DNA from: an uncultured bacterium
GTDB lineage: Bacteria; Bacillota; Clostridia; Lachnospirales; Lachnospiraceae
Reading direction: 5' to 3'
DNA: 36,058 bases
Assembly: GCA_947643145.1 (NCBI GenBank)
Contig: CANRVD010000027.1
Location: forward strand, 1 to 36,058
Position 1 is the stretch's first letter, and each line of letters begins with the position of its first letter. Below are positions 25,221-34,600 of this stretch, piece after piece. The position numbers and the translations under genes were made by a program. The notes below the pieces were generated by a model. It did not search any database. It was not told the DNA's origin and saw only the letters and a program-made list of their open reading frames with translations.

Positions 25221-26870
25221 TTATTCTACAGAAATAAAATACGAATAAACCGGCTGTCCTCCATACTCAACCTCGACATCTAAATCTTCATGTAATTCTA
25301 AGATTTTGTCAGCAAGCTGCTCTGCCTCCTCTTCTGTAGCATCCGCACCATAATATATACTGATTAATTCAGAAGAATCATCAATCATTTCCTCCGTAAG
25401 ATCCAATGCCGCCTCTGCCGCAGACTCACCAACTGAAACAATCGTCTTATCCGTCAGTCCCATAAAATCGCCCTGTTTGATTTCTTTTCCGTCCATATTG
25501 GTATCGCGTACGGCATACGTTACCTGCCCAGATTTTATTTTTTGCATTTCCGCTTCCATTACTTTGGCATTTTCCTCCGCACTCTTTCCACTGACAAAAT
25601 TAATCATTGCGGCAATGCCCTGCGGTATATTTTTAGATGGAATAACAACAATCTCCTTATTCTCTGTCAAATCCCTTGCCTGATTGGCAGCAAGTATAAT
25701 ATTTCCATTATTGGGCAGGATGTAGATCGTGCCGGCATTTACCTTCTTAATTGCCTCCAGCATATCTTCTGTGCTTGGGTTCATCGTCTGCCCACCTTCA
25801 ATCACATAATCGGCTCCCAAATCCTTAAATACTTCCAAAAGTCCTTCACCGGAAGAAACAACAATAAAACCTGTTTCTTTATAAGGCATCTCATTCTTTT
25901 CATTTCCTGCCTTTTCTGCATCACGGATTACTTTTTCATTATGCTCCTCACGCATATTGTCAATTTTCATACTGGTAAGGGAGCCATATGTTAAGGCCTT
26001 CTGTATAGCAAGACCCGGGTCGTTTGTGTGAACATGAACCTTAACAATATCATCATCTGCCACAACTACCACACAATCGCCAATCTTTTGCAGATACTCC
26101 TTTAACTGCGCTTCCACACTGCTATGGTTACGCTCCAGCATAATAATATACTCTGTACAATATCCAAACTTAATATCTGCCTCACCAGCTGTGCTTGCCT
26201 TGATGACAGTAGAGTTTCCGCCAACCTTGATTGTAAAGTCTGCCGTACGTCCATTTAAAGCGTCCAGTGCCCCACGGATAAAAGTCATCAGTCCTTCTCC
26301 GCCAGAATCCACTACACCGGCCTGTTTTAATACCGGAAGCATCTCCGGTGTCTGCAGCAAAGCCTCTTCCATACTCTGTGCCACTTCATCACAAAAAGCA
26401 GCAATATCTGTCTGCTCCCCTTCCATAAGTATTTCCTTTGCCCTGTCAGCACCTGCTTTTGCTACCGTAAGAATAGTTCCTTCCTTCGGCTTCATAACCG
26501 CTTTATATGCCGTCTCAGCCGCATGGTTGACCGCATTTCCCAAAAGCATTACATCCAGCTCACTGTTGCCCTTAATGGATTTTACAAATCCACGAAAAAT
26601 CTGCGATAAAATAACACCGGAATTTCCTCTTGCACCACGCAGGGAACCACTGGAAATTGCTTTCCCCAGTTCTTCCATAGAAGGATTTTCCAAAAGGCTT
26701 ACTTCCTTTGCGGCTGACATAATTGTCATTGTCATGTTCGTACCGGTATCCCCATCTGGAACCGGAAATACATTCAATTCATTGATGTATTCTTTCTTTG
26801 CTTCCAAAGCCTTGGCACCCGCCAAAAACATTTTCTGAATCATACCTGCATCAATTTTATTAATACTCAC
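25221..26870 (-). CDS. DAK2/DegV-domain kinase, FakA-like
   Basis: Protein of 549 residues matching the fatty-acid kinase subunit FakA (YloV). The N-terminal DAK2 (DhaL) domain, about 1-200, has FPVPDGDTGTNM (metal and nucleotide binding), GSLRGARGNSGVILSQIFRGF and AGVVDSGGEGL. The middle and C-terminal regions fold like DegV-related domains. FakA phosphorylates fatty acids presented by a FakB lipid-binding protein so that they enter phospholipid synthesis; no FakB gene is in the window. The start codon is GTG, with GAGGAG 6 bases upstream. It follows the Asp23-family gene by 36 bases, the usual asp23-fakA-recG order in Firmicutes. Confidence 0.92.
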   Translation of the reverse strand: MSINKIDAGMIQKMFLAGAKALEAKKEYINELNVFPVPDGDTGTNMTMTIMSAAKEVSLLENPSMEELGKAISSGSLRGARGNSGVILSQIFRGFVKSIKGNSELDVMLLGNAVNHAAETAYKAVMKPKEGTILTVAKAGADRAKEILMEGEQTDIAAFCDEVAQSMEEALLQTPEMLPVLKQAGVVDSGGEGLMTFIRGALDALNGRTADFTIKVGGNSTVIKASTAGEADIKFGYCTEYIIMLERNHSSVEAQLKEYLQKIGDCVVVVADDDIVKVHVHTNDPGLAIQKALTYGSLTSMKIDNMREEHNEKVIRDAEKAGNEKNEMPYKETGFIVVSSGEGLLEVFKDLGADYVIEGGQTMNPSTEDMLEAIKKVNAGTIYILPNNGNIILAANQARDLTENKEIVVIPSKNIPQGIAAMINFVSGKSAEENAKVMEAEMQKIKSGQVTYAVRDTNMDGKEIKQGDFMGLTDKTIVSVGESAAEAALDLTEEMIDDSSELISIYYGADATEEEAEQLADKILELHEDLDVEVEYGGQPVYSYFISVE

Positions 26871-26906
26871 TTCTTGCTCCTCCTCATAAATGGGAAACTA
26901 ATTGTT

Positions 26907-27269
26907 TTAATCTTCATCCACTATCCGTACGCCTTCTACAATGACATTGATTTTCTCCACTGTCAGTCCAGTGTATTCCTCTATCTTATAACGGACACTT
27001 TCCAATACATTCTGCGCAACTGTACGAATCCCTACGCCGTAAGCCACAATCACATGAAGCTCAATCTTAATCCGGTTGTCACTTACTATGACATTCACGC
27101 CACGCGCCGCATTCTCCTTCTTTAAAAGCTTTGTAACCCCGTCCTTCATATTAACAGCCGCCATTCCAACAATACCAATACAATCTGTCGTTGCCGTTCC
27201 GGCATATTTTGCCAACACATCACGGTCAATTACAATATCTCCCATATCGGTACTCATTTTCCCTTTCAT
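26907..27269 (-). CDS. Asp23/Gls24 family envelope stress protein
   Basis: Asp23/Gls24 (YloU-like) protein of 120 residues. Typical blocks are GDIVIDRDVLAKYAGTAT, CIGIVGMA, GVNVIVSDNRIKIELHVIVAYGV and VEKINVIVEGVRI. Family members are small alpha-beta proteins that form clusters at the membrane and are linked to alkaline or envelope stress. The role in Clostridia is not settled. The start at 27269 has GGAGG 7 bases upstream. It precedes the FakA-like gene in the same operon. Confidence 0.9.
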   Translation of the reverse strand: MKGKMSTDMGDIVIDRDVLAKYAGTATTDCIGIVGMAAVNMKDGVTKLLKKENAARGVNVIVSDNRIKIELHVIVAYGVGIRTVAQNVLESVRYKIEEYTGLTVEKINVIVEGVRIVDED

Positions 27270-27449
27270 ATGCCATCCTCCAATCTTATAAAATAAAAAA
27301 TATTTGAAAACCTATTCAATTCTTATCTGAATCTGTCATATCTTAGTATTAACAAAAAGAATCAAAAAACAGCATCGAAAACTGCTTTTACCTTTGCGGA
27401 CTATTATAACCTATCATTAGCGGCAACGCAAGTTTGGAGTTTGAAAACC

Positions 27450-27533
27450 CTGCGACACAAACATTGCAGGAACTTTAGTTCTTTTTATCCCGCAAAGGCA
27501 AAGGTGAACAAAGTTCACCTTGCAGAAATGAGG
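27450..27533 (+). repeat. Leader repeat R1, copy C (partial)
   Basis: Same family as 1067-1220 and 3520-3632, but on the plus strand: CACAAACATTGCAGGAACT, then AAGGTGAA/TTCACCTT, closing with TTGCAGAAATGAGG. The upstream end with the GTG hairpin is absent. It faces the only plus-strand gene, so its polarity relative to the gene is as in copies A and B. The rest of the gap 27270-27449 shows no gene. Confidence 0.7.
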
Positions 27534-27567
27534 AAAGGGTGAAAGAAAAAAGAAGAAAGGATAGAAT

Positions 27568-27635
27568 GCAAACACACATCTTTCTCCCTTTGTGTTTGCG
27601 CCTCAAATGAAAATGCAAGCATTTTCGCTTGAGGC
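27568..27635 (+). other. Two adjacent hairpins in the leader of the small plus-strand gene
   Basis: Hairpin 1 is GCAAACACA/TGTGTTTGC (27568-27599). Hairpin 2 is a 17-base arm starting GCCTCAA and its near-perfect complement ending TTGAGGC (27600-27635), with only two mismatches. They abut each other and end 12 bases before the ATG at 27648. The GAGG in the right arm of hairpin 2 is the only Shine-Dalgarno-like site, so pairing could hide it. Confidence 0.65.
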
Positions 27636-27647
27636 TTGGTGCAAATT

Positions 27648-27785
27648 ATGAAACGAATGGTTGGTTTTATCCTTTTTTGGATTGCAATTGGAATGACTAT
27701 TATGTTTTTTATGAATAACGGCGTTCTGGCAATGCTTATTATTTTATTATGCCTGGTATTAGGCTATAATCTTTTTTGTTGTTAG
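27648..27785 (+). CDS. Small membrane protein of 45 residues
   Basis: The only gene I support on the plus strand. It reads MKRMVGFILFWIAIGMTIMF, then a short NNG turn, then a second hydrophobic stretch LAMLIILLCLVLGYN, ending LFCC. This predicts a two-helix hairpin in the membrane with a short turn and a paired Cys at the C-terminus. Basic residues at the N-terminus suggest a cytoplasmic start. It is preceded by repeat R1 copy C and two hairpins and followed by another hairpin (27790-27819, TCGAG/CTCGA type) without a T-run. The protein composition looks coding rather than random, but I cannot name a function. Confidence 0.6.
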   Translation: MKRMVGFILFWIAIGMTIMFFMNNGVLAMLIILLCLVLGYNLFCC

Positions 27786-27876
27786 GCAATCGAGCAGGGA
27801 AGATTTCTTTCCTACTCGACGTGCGGTCTGCATACCGGCTTAGCGGTAAACTTCCTAATGCGGGCTTGTGCATTAT

Positions 27877-27902
27877 AAAAGGGGAATGCTAATGCATTCC
27901 CC
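27877..27902 (-). terminator. Rho-independent terminator of rpmB
   Basis: Perfect GGGGAATGC/GCATTCCCC stem with a TTAG-type loop, followed on the minus strand by TTTTATAAT. The stem is identical in sequence to the hairpin at 25195-25216. Confidence 0.85.
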
Positions 27903-27933
27903 CTGTCATGTACTTTTTATTCTGTGAAAGCGC

Positions 27934-28119
27934 CTACGCACGCTCTACTGCTCCAGAACGCAAACAACCTGTACATACTGGCATTTTCTTTGTTCCGCCG
28001 TTAACTTTAACTCTTACAGACTTAATATTCGGCTTCCACATCTTATTACTTCTTCTATGTGAATGACTCACTCTGTTACCAAAGTGAACGCTCTTTCCAC
28101 AAACTGCACATTTTGCCAT
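27934..28119 (-). CDS. rpmB: 50S ribosomal protein L28
   Basis: L28, 61 residues, a component of the large ribosomal subunit. It begins MAKCAVCGKSVHFGNRVSHS and includes RRSNKMWKPNIKSVRV. CAVC and CTGC form the two halves of a zinc-binding site, so this is the zinc-containing form. The start at 28119 has AAGGAGG 9 bases upstream; a GTG further up overlaps that site. It is monocistronic, with a promoter at 28180-28208 and a terminator at 27877-27902. Confidence 0.98.
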   Translation of the reverse strand: MAKCAVCGKSVHFGNRVSHSHRRSNKMWKPNIKSVRVKVNGGTKKMPVCTGCLRSGAVERA

Positions 28120-28179
28120 CGTAAGCACCTCCTTATTCTATCTCTAATGGTTTGATTCTCGCAACTGCACAACATGACT

Positions 28180-28208
28180 ATAATAGCAAAACTTTAAATA
28201 GAATGCAA
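28180..28208 (-). promoter_or_regulatory. Sigma-A-like promoter of rpmB
   Basis: Minus-strand TTGCAT (28203-28208), 17 bases, TATTAT (28180-28185), about 60 bases before the rpmB start. Confidence 0.55.
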
Positions 28209-28247
28209 GAAAAAAATTCATTTTTTTCTAAGTTAGCGATTTTAAGG

Positions 28248-28658
28248 TTACTCTTCCTCTTCTATTAACTCTTCTTCACTCTGTTCTTCTTTCTTGCCTT
28301 TCTTGCTTGAAAACTTATTAATCACATCCGGAACCATGTCTAATACCTTCGTAATACCATCCTGATTCTTTACATTAACAAGCTTTGTTTCCCCATCCTT
28401 AATAACCAGAATTGCACTTGGCTGGATTTTACCACCGATAGCACCTGCTCCATTATCTTTGTCTGTCGCACTTCCATGAACCGTTTCATGGACTGAAAAC
28501 GCTCCTGCGCCAACACCAAAACTTACATCCACCAAAGGAAGAATGATGGTTCCATCATCAAACTTTACTGCATCCCCTACTACTGTCTTACTGGTAATAA
28601 AGCCTTCCATTCCCTTAAATAAAGACTCCACCGTCCCTTTAAAACTATTTTCTCCCAT
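28248..28658 (-). CDS. gerW: GerW family sporulation protein (YtfJ-like)
   Basis: GerW/YtfJ family protein of 136 residues. The family signature is visible: FITSKTVVGDAVKFDDGTIILPLVDVSFG in blocks, then a Gly-rich GAGAIGGKIQPSAILVI. In Bacillus subtilis the protein is needed for normal spore germination. The C-terminus is a Lys tract followed by an acidic tail (EEELIEEEE). The Shine-Dalgarno AAAGGAGG lies within the last codons of the DUF2953 gene, whose stop directly precedes this ATG, so the pair is translationally coupled, like ytfI-ytfJ of Bacillus. Confidence 0.9.
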   Translation of the reverse strand: MGENSFKGTVESLFKGMEGFITSKTVVGDAVKFDDGTIILPLVDVSFGVGAGAFSVHETVHGSATDKDNGAGAIGGKIQPSAILVIKDGETKLVNVKNQDGITKVLDMVPDVINKFSSKKGKKEEQSEEELIEEEE

Positions 28659-29573
28659 TTATAATGCCTCCTTTAACTGCTTTGCTTCCTGCTTAAACCG
28701 ACTCCACTCCTTGCAAAAGAATATGCGGAGCAGAATAATTATAATTGTAATCAGCGAAATTCTTCCTCTGATAAAAAGATTTCCTTCAAGCCTTGCTTCC
28801 TCAAAATCTGGTATAATTTGTATTCCCTTCCCATAGAATGCATAAAAAACTGCCGCTGCACCTAATATCTGACCAGTTGTACAGGGGTCGCCTGACCCAA
28901 ATATAATATTTCCCCGTAATACCTTTGGCTTTAATTTTCTCCATAAATGTAACATATTATCCTTTAATATGCAAACCATTCCTGCCGTGTTTTCTGAATG
29001 CCAGAACTTCTTTGCATCTTTTATCCACTCTATCTTCTTTTTCAGCCTCCCATACAAACGGGAACGCTTTTTTTGTTTCCTTCCTGCAGGCTTTCTTTTT
29101 GAGAATTTCCTGTTTACGGATTTTCCGGCTTTTACTTCCTCTTCTTCCTGAAAATCCTCCTGCTCCTGCCAGTCTGTCTCTGCCGGCGGCTTTCTTTCAT
29201 CAGACGGTGCCTTCATCCCCTCTTCCACTCCCCCTCTTTTTTCTGACGCAGCCTGCTGTTTTTTCTTCCTGCCCGCCTTTTTTAACATCCTCCGGCGTGC
29301 CCTTTTTTCACGCCATGCGGCCGCCTTCTGTATATCAATCCCAAATAAGCGGAACCTGTTTGTCACTTCTCCCTCCTGATAGGAAAAAGAAAACCATACC
29401 AGCCCAAGCAGCCAGCAAATCCTTCCATCTGCCAGGAGCGCTTTTCCAAACTCAGCCCTCCCTTTGTAAAAAACAGGACAGAATATCAGAAAACACAGAA
29501 GCAGGAATAGTACCAATAGTATTTTTAGAAACAGAATAATTATTGTCCCTATTACAGATAATATAATATCCAT
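28659..29573 (-). CDS. DUF2953 domain membrane protein (YtfI-like)
   Basis: About 304 residues from the ATG at 29573 (MDIILSVIGTIIILFLKILL); a longer upstream extension is less likely. A strongly hydrophobic N-terminal helix is followed by a short beta-rich stretch (KGRAEFGKALLADGRICWLLGLVWFSFSY in parts). Then comes a highly charged Lys/Arg/Glu-rich region (about 90-200) and a C-terminal part with the DUF2953 pattern FGSGDPCTTGQILGAAAVFYAFYGKGIQIIPDFEEARLEGN, read in blocks. It is the partner of the GerW gene, as in Bacillus ytfI-ytfJ. A link to sporulation is inferred from that pairing only. Confidence 0.85.
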   Translation of the reverse strand: MDIILSVIGTIIILFLKILLVLFLLLCFLIFCPVFYKGRAEFGKALLADGRICWLLGLVWFSFSYQEGEVTNRFRLFGIDIQKAAAWREKRARRRMLKKAGRKKKQQAASEKRGGVEEGMKAPSDERKPPAETDWQEQEDFQEEEEVKAGKSVNRKFSKRKPAGRKQKKRSRLYGRLKKKIEWIKDAKKFWHSENTAGMVCILKDNMLHLWRKLKPKVLRGNIIFGSGDPCTTGQILGAAAVFYAFYGKGIQIIPDFEEARLEGNLFIRGRISLITIIIILLRIFFCKEWSRFKQEAKQLKEAL

Positions 29574-29632
29574 ACAGCCTGCCCCCTTTCTCCCTGTTCT
29601 GTCCGCCGTTTTTGCTAATTTGGGACAATTTC

Positions 29633-29926
29633 CTATCCCCCAAAAAAGCGTTTCACACACTCTGCATTAACTGCTCCAAAAGCTTTCATAACATCCTGTG
29701 TCATCTGGCAGACAATCCGTTCTGCTCCGGCGCGGTCTGCTGCCAGCCCGATAATTTCAATTTCCTTATCTCGGTAATACTGAAACCAGAACTCTCTGGA
29801 AGAATAGATATCCATGCAATTTTCTTCATTTGCAGGCAGTGTTACGCAGTAGCAGCTTTTGACAAGCTTTCTACTCTCCACCATCCGCCGGTAATACTTC
29901 GGCTTTTTTCTTACCTTTTCGTCCAT
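29633..29926 (-). CDS. Hypothetical protein of 97 residues
   Basis: Unrecognised. The start at 29926 (MDEKVRKKPKYYRRM) is picked for AGGA 6 bases upstream; an earlier in-frame start adds nine residues. The first 30 residues are strongly basic. The rest is mixed alpha-beta with YCVTLP, EFWFQYYRDKEIEIIGLAADRAGAERIV in short blocks, and three Cys. There is no signal peptide or membrane segment. It lies 60 bases upstream of the DUF2953 gene and may share its operon. Confidence 0.65.
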   Translation of the reverse strand: MDEKVRKKPKYYRRMVESRKLVKSCYCVTLPANEENCMDIYSSREFWFQYYRDKEIEIIGLAADRAGAERIVCQMTQDVMKAFGAVNAECVKRFFGG

Positions 29927-30003
29927 ATAGATTCCTGTATTCCACCGAAACACTATGTACTCTCCTTTTTAGAAACCGTAAACCATTAACTAAATACAGT
30001 TTC

Positions 30004-31446
30004 TTACTGCATAATCTCCATTAAAAGCTGCTTTGCGGCATATTTTTCTGCCATATCATCACACTGTGACAAAGAATTCATCACATAGTCCGCCACTTCC
30101 TGTGCCGAAGTAAAAAATACCGGCATCTTCTCCACTGTATTTGCCATCACAGCACGGCGTAACATTCTGCTCTTGCCCTGAAAGAAATTTTTGCATTCCA
30201 AAATCAACTCGCTGGCAGCGTCCTCGGCCATCCGCTCTGTCACTTTTTCCTCCAGGCTTTTTTCCTCCAGCTCAGCAAAGATACTGTTAGAAGTCAGCAA
30301 AAAGAGCTTCTTTAATGTGCGAAAATCCTCTGACAGCCCCATAGATACAATCGTCTCTTTCCGGCTCTCCATAATTTCCTCTAAAACGGCACCTGCTACA
30401 TTCATACTTTCGTACAGGTTTTCCTGCTTTCCTTCTATATCTGTAAACTTCTCTCCGAGCCAGTCAAGCTTTTCCTCTTCTGTTTCTGCAGACGCCTCTC
30501 CGCCATATTTCCAAACCTCGGAATCGCTGCCCATGAAAAGGGCATTAATCCCCCGTATCACGATTTCCTCTGCATCTGCCCGTCCACCGTCTTCCATAAA
30601 CTTTGCAGATACACAGATTCCATACATATCATTCACAAGCTGTCCAAGCTGCATATACAAATCCGATACATCATTTAACTTGGAAGCGTTTACCTTTATC
30701 TTCTCTGCATAAATCTCATACGCGTCCCTGTTTATTGTTTCATAATCAAGGCTTGCCATCTCCTGAATCACCGGAACAAACTCTGTAAAATACTTTTCCA
30801 TGTTATCGTCCCGGTAAAGCATTGCGCTTGTACGGAACATATACAGGAAACTGTCCAGCGAGCTCTTATCACTTCCCTGATACACCGAAATACTGTCGCG
30901 GAGCAAATCAAAGAAACGGCTTCTGGACATCCGCATCGGAAGCTGTCCAAGTGCAAACCGAATATTATCACTGATAATGGCATTGTCCTGACTGGAAAAA
31001 ATAAAATTCACCAAATCTCTCGCAAAAACACTATCCTCCGGAACCATTTCCTGATCATCAAAACGGTACTGCACCCTGTTCAAAATATATTCATAAACAA
31101 CAAAGCAGTCAACATACGCTGTCAAAACCTGCATTCTGTCTACAATATCCTGACGAAGCGTCAGAAGCTTCTTTGCAGACTCCTCTATCTGAGCCTGTGA
31201 AATCTTTTCTTCAAAGAAATCCCAAACTATTTTATGAAGTTCTTCTGCTATCTCTTTTGCAGAATCAATATAGGGATTAATTCCTTCGGAAATTGTCTCA
31301 TAAAACACATAGTACTCCATCATCATCTTAATTTTGGCGTACTTCCCGTTTAACTGCATATACTGCCCTACATACTCCGGGAGTGTTTCCTCTAAATTGA
31401 TATCCTTCTCTATGTTTTTAACGCAGTTCCTGATTTTACTACTCAT
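30004..31446 (-). CDS. Unknown acidic helical protein of 480 residues
   Basis: I do not recognise this protein. It is predominantly helical and acidic, without a signal peptide, membrane segment or nucleotide-binding motif. Features visible are a Tyr/Met-rich N-terminal third (KIKMMMEYYVFYETISEG), a central segment with QLPMRMSRSRFFDLLRDSI, and a C-terminal helical region beginning near EEKLDWLGEKF. The overall look suggests a helical-repeat scaffold, but no repeat unit is clear. AAAGGA precedes the ATG by 9 bases. It lies between the glycosyltransferase fusion and the small hypothetical gene, separated from the former by repeat R2. It is a good candidate for a lineage-specific gene. Confidence 0.75.
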   Translation of the reverse strand: MSSKIRNCVKNIEKDINLEETLPEYVGQYMQLNGKYAKIKMMMEYYVFYETISEGINPYIDSAKEIAEELHKIVWDFFEEKISQAQIEESAKKLLTLRQDIVDRMQVLTAYVDCFVVYEYILNRVQYRFDDQEMVPEDSVFARDLVNFIFSSQDNAIISDNIRFALGQLPMRMSRSRFFDLLRDSISVYQGSDKSSLDSFLYMFRTSAMLYRDDNMEKYFTEFVPVIQEMASLDYETINRDAYEIYAEKIKVNASKLNDVSDLYMQLGQLVNDMYGICVSAKFMEDGGRADAEEIVIRGINALFMGSDSEVWKYGGEASAETEEEKLDWLGEKFTDIEGKQENLYESMNVAGAVLEEIMESRKETIVSMGLSEDFRTLKKLFLLTSNSIFAELEEKSLEEKVTERMAEDAASELILECKNFFQGKSRMLRRAVMANTVEKMPVFFTSAQEVADYVMNSLSQCDDMAEKYAAKQLLMEIMQ

Positions 31447-31523
31447 TCTTTTTCATCCTTTCAATCATACCAGCTCTGCAAACTCAGGCAATGCCTGAAT
31501 TGCACAAACAATACACGAAAGCG

Positions 31524-31611
31524 GAAGAACGCTGTCTTTGCGTTCTTCTTAGGTGCGACTGTAGTTTTCCTTGCGCATGGTTCTTTCATGCGCTATGGGA
31601 AACTTCGCACC
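31524..31611. repeat. Composite hairpin repeat R2, copy 2
   Basis: The first hairpin is GAAGAACGC/GCGTTCTTC (31524-31548), with the same 9-base arms as copy 1. The second (31552-31611) has arms GGTGCGA/TCGCACC, AGTTTTCC/GGGAAACT and GCGCATG/CATGCGC. It ends with CTTTCACACTTT, 11 bases short of the glycosyltransferase stop codon. On the other side is a TTGTTTGTG-like block also seen near copy 3. Confidence 0.72.
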
Positions 31612-31622
31612 TTTCACACTTT

Positions 31623-34600
31623 CTACATTGGCTTTTTCAGGGATATCAGTACCCAGCTTTGAAACCACTTTAAGTATTTCTTGACATATAACGGGTCAAC
31701 CGGCACACCGGTAAGAACTGGATAAAACATAATAAACAGCACGACTGCCATACCTGCATATACAATGGCTACAGGCTTAAGTTTTGGTTTCCAGCCGGTA
31801 ATCTTTTGCATACAGTATCCAAGCATAAGGGTAACAAAAGGAACACTTGGGAAATAATGGTAAATAAATACAACTCTTCCAATAAATACCCACGGCAGAT
31901 ACTGTGACAAATATGCTAATGATAAAAAGCCAGCCTTTCTGTCCTTCCCAAATACTGCAAAATACAATACCATGACAAAAGCCGGAATTCCTGCCCACCA
32001 TACCAGTGGATTTCCAAACGAACTAATTCCTTCCTTCAAGGTCTCGCTAATCGTTCCAGAGTAGAACCAGATTGGACGCTTCATAATCGGCCATTCGTAC
32101 CACATGGAGGAATATGGATGGGTTGACTCCAAATTACTGTGGTAACTAAACATGGTCTGCTGGTTGGCAAGCATTCTCTGCAAAAGCCCCCGGTCTGTCC
32201 CGTCACTCATTGGAATATAGGACAGCGTATAGATTACTGCTGGAACCAAAAGGAAGAAAATGCAGCAAAAAGCAATTGTACGAAAGAACTTTGGATAAAA
32301 ATTCTCCATTATATATCGGTGGGAAATGCCCTGTGTTGTACCATTCGGGTGCTTTGATGCATAAACATACTCCCGGAACCTCTGTGCCATCGTCAGGAAA
32401 AAGATAACGCAAAGCCCTGCCGAAGCATAGATTCCAGTCCATTTGCATGCCCAGCTAAAGCCCATAGCAACTCCACAAAGTCCAAGCGGAATAAAGGTAC
32501 TCCGAAGGCTTGTATCATAAAAACTCTTCCTTGTATACCAGAACATAAAGAAATATGCCAGTATAATAAAGAGAGTGACAAACACATCAATTGTAGCAAT
32601 CCTTGTCTGCGCAAAATGCATAAAATCAAACGCAAACAAAACAGTCGCTGTAAAACTAATCCATGTTTCCTTAAAAAACTTCTTTGCAAAGATATAAAAG
32701 ATTGGAAGCATCAGCACACCAAAAAGTGTTCCCATAAAACGCCAGCCAAATGGATTCATGCCAAATATCAGAACACCAATAGCAATAAATATCTTTCCAA
32801 GCGGTGGATGCGTATTTTCATAGCAGTACAGATGGTTTATCATCTCATAAGCTGTTCTGGCATGATAAATCTCATCAAAATATGTTCCATTTCTCCATGA
32901 CCGCCTTCCGGTAAACATATCCTGTTCATCAAACAGCTCAGGATATTCAGAAGTATTCACCGGTGTCAGTACATTTCCGGAAGCGTCTGTGAAAATAAGC
33001 TCTATCATACTGTCCTGATAGGTCTCTTCACTTGCCGCAATTCTTATAAAACGCCCTGTTGCATTCAAATCACTTTCATTCCAACAGAATACAGAGCCTG
33101 CATCATACAGGGACTCCTCTGTATAAATATCAACCCATTCACTGTCCTCATCCTCAAGGCTTGAAATCGTATATTTCGGGTTATTGAGATACCCAAGAAA
33201 GTTCCACATCTTGGCAATGGAAACAGATTCTCCAAAGTCCAGTATGACTTCATCATTTTCCACAAAAGAATACGCAGTCTCCGGCGCCTTCCTGTCACCA
33301 AGGTTGACAAATGCAACGACAGCATAAATTAAAGTGATTGCCGCCATCAGTATGAAGTCAATTTTAACCATCCTGCCAAGCTCGTCGGAGGTACGGATAA
33401 TATTTACTTCTTCCCTGCCATTTTTCTGTAACTGTACAGCCTCCATACGAATTGCCGCATTCTCCTCTTTTTCAGAAACATATCCTGCATAGCAGGCAAA
33501 CGCAAGGTAAACCATATAGCAACAAAAAGTAACCATCAGCATACCTGTAAAAATCGGAAATGCTTCCATGTTATCAAAGTTATTCGGGTCATAACAGAAC
33601 ATGGCATGTGCCATATTAAAGAAACTTCCCGTTGCAACAATAACATAAGCAAGAAACAGCTTTTTCCGCGGCCTTACCGCGTAGCAGCATAACAGCAGGA
33701 TAATTGCCGGATATACATACCTCTCATGCATACGTACAGACAACGTAAATACAGAAGTCACCAGTAACGCAGCCGAAAAATAATACTTGGAATAGAAATC
33801 CTTGCTTTTAAAATGAATAAACGCTGTGAAAATGACAGTTGCAACAATACTAATCATTCCCCAAGTGTGATAGGCAAGCCCCAGTAAGGTTTCCTGCTGG
33901 TCTGCCCAGTTCCTGCCAATCATTGTCCAAAAATTGTACGCATTGACTGACGCATATGGATACGAGCCAAGCGTCTCCGTATACTGGCTAAGTGCCTCAT
34001 GAAAGCCAAATGGCAGCATCAGTAGTCCAATCATAAGAATTGCCAGTATTCCAAAGCCTAGATTGAGACAAAACTTCTTATAAAAAACCTGCCTTTCATC
34101 ATTACGGAAGGACTGAAGGAAAATCTGGTCAATAATTCCAAACAATAACACCGGTGTAAAAATTAATGACTGCGGCTTAATCAGGATTCCCACTGCAAAG
34201 ACGAAGTACGCCGGAATCAGCTTTTTTTCCGTAACCAGATAGCACATTAAAACAATAAAAAAGGTAAAGACGCTGTCTACCTGCGCCCAAAGGGCACTAT
34301 CCAAAAAAACTGCCGGTGTAATCAGAAAAATTCCTGCAAGCAAAGCAGCACCTGTCTCCTTCATCTTTTTGGAAGCAATCTTATAGATGAGCCACCCAAT
34401 CGCCATATCAGAAAGAATCGCAGGCATCTTGGTCAAAATAATGCTAAGCGTTGAAGTCTGTGCAATCCCCAAAGCAGAGCGCAGCCCTCCAATCACATAT
34501 AAGACATACATATATCCCGGTGGATAATCCGTAAAAGCATCTAATGTATAAAATTTGCCGATTCCATTGTCAAAAATCATATCTGCCCATACCAAAAAGC

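Noticed and set aside
25542..25994. 150-codon plus-strand frame inside the FakA-like gene
   Set aside because: Antisense shadow of a well-conserved coding gene, without a ribosome-binding site or recognisable protein features.
31491..31673. Plus-strand reading frame of 60 codons across repeat R2 copy 2
   Set aside because: It runs through a palindromic repeat and into the end of the glycosyltransferase gene on the opposite strand, with no ribosome-binding site.
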